A stretch of DNA of 32,964 bases, from positions 1-32,964 of the forward strand of contig JACRAE010000003.1 in NCBI GenBank assembly GCA_016213525.1. Reading direction: 5' to 3'. The notes below the pieces were generated by a model. The model saw only the letters and a program-made list of their open reading frames with translations, was not told the DNA's origin and ran no database searches. Positions 29,303 through 32,964 of the stretch are shown here, piece by piece (position 1 is the first letter of the stretch; every line of letters begins with the position of its first letter). Made by a program: the position numbers and the translations under genes. This DNA is from Candidatus Aenigmatarchaeota archaeon (GTDB taxonomy: Archaea > Aenigmatarchaeota > Aenigmatarchaeia > CG10238-14 > SCSR01).

Positions 29303-30901
29303 ATGGTCAAGGAATACGTGTCCCCGCTGAAGAAGAAGATGCTGGACGCAATCGACAAGGCGCGGAAGAAGTTCGCCGGCAAGTCCTCGCCGTCCTCGCC
29401 CGCGTTCCCGTCGCCGCAGCCCCTGGACTACGCGCAGGACAGCAGGGGAAACTGGACCATCGTGAAGAACGCCGGCTCCAAGATGAAGAACGCGATGGTG
29501 AACAGGAGCCCGAGCGCGGCCACCGTCACCCTGCTGGTAGTTGGTATTTTTGTGGTGGCGTCCGGCTTCATGTTCGTCACCTACAACGCGACGTTCAACT
29601 CTTTCCTGGAGAACACGGTCGGGGTCAGCTGGAAGGGGCTGTCGAACCAGGTCGAGGACCAGGCGAAGCTGTGGGACTGCGTCATCAAGAACTCATGGGC
29701 GAACAGGCTGGCGAGCGGGGCTCTGATCGACCCGTCGTCCTTCAGCCAGGGAGGCGGCAACATCGACGCCATGGCATACTGCCAGGCGCAGTTCGCGAAG
29801 GCTCAGGAGGTCGGCTGCTCGGACTGCTTCGAGATGTCGTCCGGCGGCCTTCAGTTCAGCGTGCCCCCCGGGCCGGGAGTGGAGGCGATAGTGCGCACCG
29901 TGATCAAGGCTACCGACGAGAAGTACAGCCAGGACGGCGAGGACTTCGCGATACCGTCGGCCACTAAGGTAAGCTTCTACATGGAGGACCAGGACGGGAA
30001 GGATGCCGTCCTGGACGCAAACCTCAACATAGGCGAGGGTGAACAGTCCAGCTCCACCGTTCTTACTGGGAGCCTCAACCCGGCGATTCTCTACACGTAC
30101 CCGCTCACGATAGAGGGCAAGTTCGACGTGAGCGCCGACTGCGGCTCGAAGAGGGACAAGATAGACGCGGACTCTGTGCTGAAGTATTCCTACAAGACGG
30201 ACGGCCAGGCGTTCATCAACGTGAAGAAGTTCTCGACGAAGGACACCGGAAACGCGTTCACAAAGAAGGAGTCGATAACTTTCCCCGGCCCGGTGAAGAT
30301 AGACATGATACCCGACTCCAACCTGTTCGGCGGCATATACAGCGTCGACCTGATTAAGAAGGCCAGGGTCGAGGTGAAGTTCAGGAACACGGGCAGGGGC
30401 AAGGCCGTCATAAACGGCGTCAGCATAAAGCAGACGCCGCCCGAGGGGTACGCCCCGCTGCCGATAACCTGCTCCGGCATAATTTCCGGGAGCGCGAGCG
30501 ACATAAACGGGGAGTACACGATTGACACCGAGATAAAGCTGGACTCGAACGACAGGAGCGCCTCCTCGATAACGTGCTCCTTCGATTTGGCCGGTGCCAG
30601 GGACGTGCTCGGCGACTACCCGCAGTGGAGGATAGACGGAAGGGTTTCATATGATTATGAACTGAAGGCGAAGGCCGGGACGATACAGATAGACAAGTCC
30701 AGCTGCGACTCGGTCGCGTACGGGGAGACCGGAAGCGGCATCTCGACGAGCGGAGCGGCGCAGGACCCAAACGGGGGGCCGGACATAAGCGGCCTTCCTG
30801 AGGGCACGGGCATAGGCTCCGACGGCAAGCAGTGCGTACTGCCCGACGAGCTGAAAAAGTGCGCCTCGGGCAGCTTCCAGGAGGACGGGTGCTGCAGGTG
30901 A
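29303..30901 (+). CDS. Single-pass surface protein with long cytosolic tail
   Basis: A 532-residue protein of unknown function. Residues 1-72 are cytosolic, basic (LKKKMLDAIDKARKKF) and Pro/Ser-rich. One hydrophobic helix lies at about 73-93. Outside, an early segment with paired Cys (about 126, 160, 172, 175) is followed by beta modules. The last (about 350-460) has Cys390 and Cys425 and a Tyr-x-Tyr strand (Y450/Y452), matching the modules of the proteins at 9514-11878. A further Cys-rich tail (CVLPDELKKC ... GCC) ends the protein. Its stop overlaps the next gene's GTG start (GTGA), so the two are translationally coupled and probably form one surface complex. Confidence 0.8.
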   Translation: MVKEYVSPLKKKMLDAIDKARKKFAGKSSPSSPAFPSPQPLDYAQDSRGNWTIVKNAGSKMKNAMVNRSPSAATVTLLVVGIFVVASGFMFVTYNATFNSFLENTVGVSWKGLSNQVEDQAKLWDCVIKNSWANRLASGALIDPSSFSQGGGNIDAMAYCQAQFAKAQEVGCSDCFEMSSGGLQFSVPPGPGVEAIVRTVIKATDEKYSQDGEDFAIPSATKVSFYMEDQDGKDAVLDANLNIGEGEQSSSTVLTGSLNPAILYTYPLTIEGKFDVSADCGSKRDKIDADSVLKYSYKTDGQAFINVKKFSTKDTGNAFTKKESITFPGPVKIDMIPDSNLFGGIYSVDLIKKARVEVKFRNTGRGKAVINGVSIKQTPPEGYAPLPITCSGIISGSASDINGEYTIDTEIKLDSNDRSASSITCSFDLAGARDVLGDYPQWRIDGRVSYDYELKAKAGTIQIDKSSCDSVAYGETGSGISTSGAAQDPNGGPDISGLPEGTGIGSDGKQCVLPDELKKCASGSFQEDGCCR

Positions 30902-32964
30902 CGACGAAAGACAAGATTCTATTCACGGCTGGCTTCCTGTTGATTTTTTCCCTTGCCTCGCCGGCGTTCGCACAGGCGTATCCGATCACCCTATACGCGG
31001 ACCAGTCATCTGCCGGCGCGGGCGACACCGTGAAGTTCACAATCACATGGCTCGAGACCTCCGTCGTGAAGATAGACTTCACGAAGGTCGAGTTCCAGTA
31101 CAAGAAGTTGGCAGACAGCACGTGGACGACGTTCTCCGCCACGGAGGGCACGTCCGAGAGGCTGAGCCTCGTCCTGCCGACGAGGGGAGGCTCCGGCACG
31201 ATGAGGGAGTTCACAGCAAAGATGTCGGGCGCGATAGGCGAGCAGACGGCATACCAGTTCAGGGTCCGCGACAGGCACTATCCCGCGGGGTCGGACGCGA
31301 GCGCGCCCGTGACCCTCACGGTGAGCAACAAGGTCGTCTACGGGGCCTACGGCGCCCTCAAAATAATCCCCGGTAGCGGGTACACCACTTCCGGCGCGGC
31401 CGACGCGTACGTGAAGGTCAAGCAGGGCAACCAGCTAGGCACCGGGGTTAAGATCCTGTACGACTTCTCAATCGAGAACCAGGGATCGGGCGGCGCGGCC
31501 GGGCAGACGTTCCTCGTCACCGTCATCAGCAACGACGCGACCCTGAGCGACAGCGAGTCCGACAGGAACAGCGGTTCTAGCATATTCAAGATTATCAGCG
31601 TGACGAGGCCGGACGGGACGGTCGAGGCCGGATCCGGCAACAGCATCACGCTGCTGCCCGGCAGGACCACGCTAAGGATGGAGGTGGAGGCGCCGAGCGA
31701 CATCGCCCCTGGTGTTCAGGCGTACAGGGTCGTCACGTTCCGCGCGACGAACATAGCCGCCAAGAACGCCGGGCAGAACGTGAAGGCGGAGGCCAGCGCC
31801 AGAATCACCGCGGACACCATACGCGACTGCGTGGACAGGCTCGACCCGACGGTGAGCGTGACCCCGCCGAGCAAGGTGGGGGACCCCGGCCAGACACTCA
31901 TGTACACGATTGTTGTAAAGAACCAGGACACCGGCGGGTGCGAACCCCGGACCGTGAACATAAACAAGATCGGCCTTCAGCAGCTCCTGCCCCCGGCGAG
32001 CGACTACGACTATGTTGGCGAGGGGGCGAGGAGGGACGACAACGGGATGAAGTGGGGGATAGTGCTGCGGGGGATATTCAACGGTAAGACTACCGATATA
32101 ACGTACAGACAGGGCGGCACGTTCACTGAGGGCTTCACGGACTACGTAAGCTTCTCGGGCAGCGGCGCGACGTTCAGGCTGAGCCCGGCAGACGCGTCCG
32201 GCGGGAACGACAGGAAGGTCATGATTTTGAAGGTGACGTCTTACGTCGGCGAGACGAAGGCCTCGCAGAGGGGGGTCAGGATATGCACGTCGGACGGGTG
32301 CGGCGCGCAGTCCGCGGTATTCGACCTGCAGAACCCATTCGACCCGAAAAGAAAGCCGTCCCAGTCAGGCGAGACGGTGTCGGACAGCGTCCTGACCGAC
32401 CCTGACAAGAATCTGCCGGCGTCCTCTGGAACCGGAGGGACGGGAGGGGGCGGCGGAGGGACCGTGGGCGGCGTGCCGATTGTCCCAGCCAAGCCGCCGA
32501 AGGTCGATCTCGACCCCACATGGCTGGCGAATTGCAAGGCGTGCGCGGTACAGCCCAACAAGGGCTTCAACACAGACACTCAGGCGTGCGCCGAGGGAGA
32601 CGCCGGCGGCTCCGGGAAGGTGGACCCCGCTCTGAAGATGGTAAACCCGGTTAACTATGACAATAAGGCCAGCAACGGCAAGGACAACTGGATATTCCTG
32701 CCGACGGAGAACTCGAGGCAGATAATAAAGGACACGGCGAGGAAGAAAAGGGCGTACACGTGCGAGAAGCCGCCGAAGGGTGTGGGGCTGTCGTCGTCTA
32801 CAGGGAACTCTCCAATTGTCTCATCGGGCTGCTCCTCTAAGACTTCCTGCTCGGCGTGCACGCCCGACACGGCGAACTCTTGCGGCTGGTCCGTGAAGCA
32901 GGCGAAGTGCATCACCGGGACCGCGTCCGGGTCGAACGACGGCAGCTCCGGGACCGGGGACTGG
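30898..32964 (+). CDS. Large secreted cysteine-containing surface protein (partial, runs off window)
   Basis: At least 689 codons, open to the last base, starting with GTG that overlaps the preceding stop (GTGA). A classical signal peptide opens it (MTTKDKILFTAGFLLIFSLA then SPAFAQA). About five beta-sandwich domains follow, including one with IFNGKTTDITYRQGGTFTEG and one starting LDPTVSVTPPSKVGDPGQTL, which resembles the CARDB or DUF11-type repeats common in archaeal surface proteins. A Gly-rich hinge (GTGGTGGGGGGTVGG) precedes a Cys-rich region (CKAC, CSSKTSCSACTP). With its partner it is probably part of a cell-surface assembly. The C-terminus, and so any anchor, lies outside the window. 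Confidence 0.82.
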   Translation, partial: MTTKDKILFTAGFLLIFSLASPAFAQAYPITLYADQSSAGAGDTVKFTITWLETSVVKIDFTKVEFQYKKLADSTWTTFSATEGTSERLSLVLPTRGGSGTMREFTAKMSGAIGEQTAYQFRVRDRHYPAGSDASAPVTLTVSNKVVYGAYGALKIIPGSGYTTSGAADAYVKVKQGNQLGTGVKILYDFSIENQGSGGAAGQTFLVTVISNDATLSDSESDRNSGSSIFKIISVTRPDGTVEAGSGNSITLLPGRTTLRMEVEAPSDIAPGVQAYRVVTFRATNIAAKNAGQNVKAEASARITADTIRDCVDRLDPTVSVTPPSKVGDPGQTLMYTIVVKNQDTGGCEPRTVNINKIGLQQLLPPASDYDYVGEGARRDDNGMKWGIVLRGIFNGKTTDITYRQGGTFTEGFTDYVSFSGSGATFRLSPADASGGNDRKVMILKVTSYVGETKASQRGVRICTSDGCGAQSAVFDLQNPFDPKRKPSQSGETVSDSVLTDPDKNLPASSGTGGTGGGGGGTVGGVPIVPAKPPKVDLDPTWLANCKACAVQPNKGFNTDTQACAEGDAGGSGKVDPALKMVNPVNYDNKASNGKDNWIFLPTENSRQIIKDTARKKRAYTCEKPPKGVGLSSSTGNSPIVSSGCSSKTSCSACTPDTANSCGWSVKQAKCITGTASGSNDGSSGTGDW

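Overview
The window looks archaeal and most resembles a reduced-genome, DPANN-type archaeon; that placement is inference. The archaeal signature is direct: topoisomerase VI A and B subunits, initiation factor 1A, an NMD3-type protein, ribosomal protein eS17, a tRNA-splicing endonuclease, intron-bearing tRNAs without encoded CCA, an archaeal SRP RNA, type III RuBisCO, and TATA boxes centred about 26 bases upstream of start codons. Many first genes of units appear leaderless (TATA to ATG about 26 bases), while several internal genes carry GGTGA or AGGAGG sites. I used this rule to revise several starts.

Layout. 1-3.4 kb: two small unknown cytosolic proteins, tRNA-Gly, a coiled-coil protein, intron-containing tRNA-Leu, three small membrane proteins and a 26-residue acidic microprotein with its own promoter. 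3.4-6.5 kb: ADP-forming acyl-CoA synthetase alpha subunit, a class I aminotransferase, a CBS-pair protein. 6.6-9.5 kb: SRP RNA followed by an apparent operon of a membrane-anchored Lon-like protease, a site-2-protease homologue that has lost its HExxH motif, a YdjM-like membrane protein and a family 4 uracil-DNA glycosylase, then tRNA-Val. 9.5-14.5 kb: four surface proteins on the minus strand. 14.5-16.6 kb, minus strand: tRNA-Asn, glycosyltransferase, tRNA-Phe, an ASCH/DUF3850 protein, splicing endonuclease EndA and eS17. 16.6-21.4 kb: NMD3, aIF1A, KH protein, Top6B, Top6A. 21.4-24.3 kb: parvulin, DedA-like protein, tRNA-Thr and a membrane protein, a small zinc-site protein, tRNA-Trp, two more membrane proteins. 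24.3-29.2 kb: phosphoribosyltransferase, ribose-1,5-bisphosphate isomerase, Nudix hydrolase, RuBisCO large subunit and AMP phosphorylase. 29.3 kb to the end: two translationally coupled surface proteins, the last running off the window.

How the parts work together. AMP phosphorylase, ribose-1,5-bisphosphate isomerase and RuBisCO form a complete AMP-to-3-phosphoglycerate route in one locus. The tRNA set is unusual. The tRNA-Leu and tRNA-Trp introns share a nearly identical 3' half. tRNA-Phe appears to carry a 21-base intron in the D-arm and tRNA-Asn a 15-base D-loop insert. The EndA encoded just downstream of tRNA-Phe appears to lack the usual catalytic lysine. In two places a same-strand reading frame starts 2 or 5 bases after a tRNA. 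The surface proteins share a recurring two-cysteine, Tyr-x-Tyr beta module, and three have KG-(Q/D) sites before a single hydrophobic helix, hinting at a pilin-like surface assembly.

No CRISPR array, insertion sequence, integrase or replication origin was seen.
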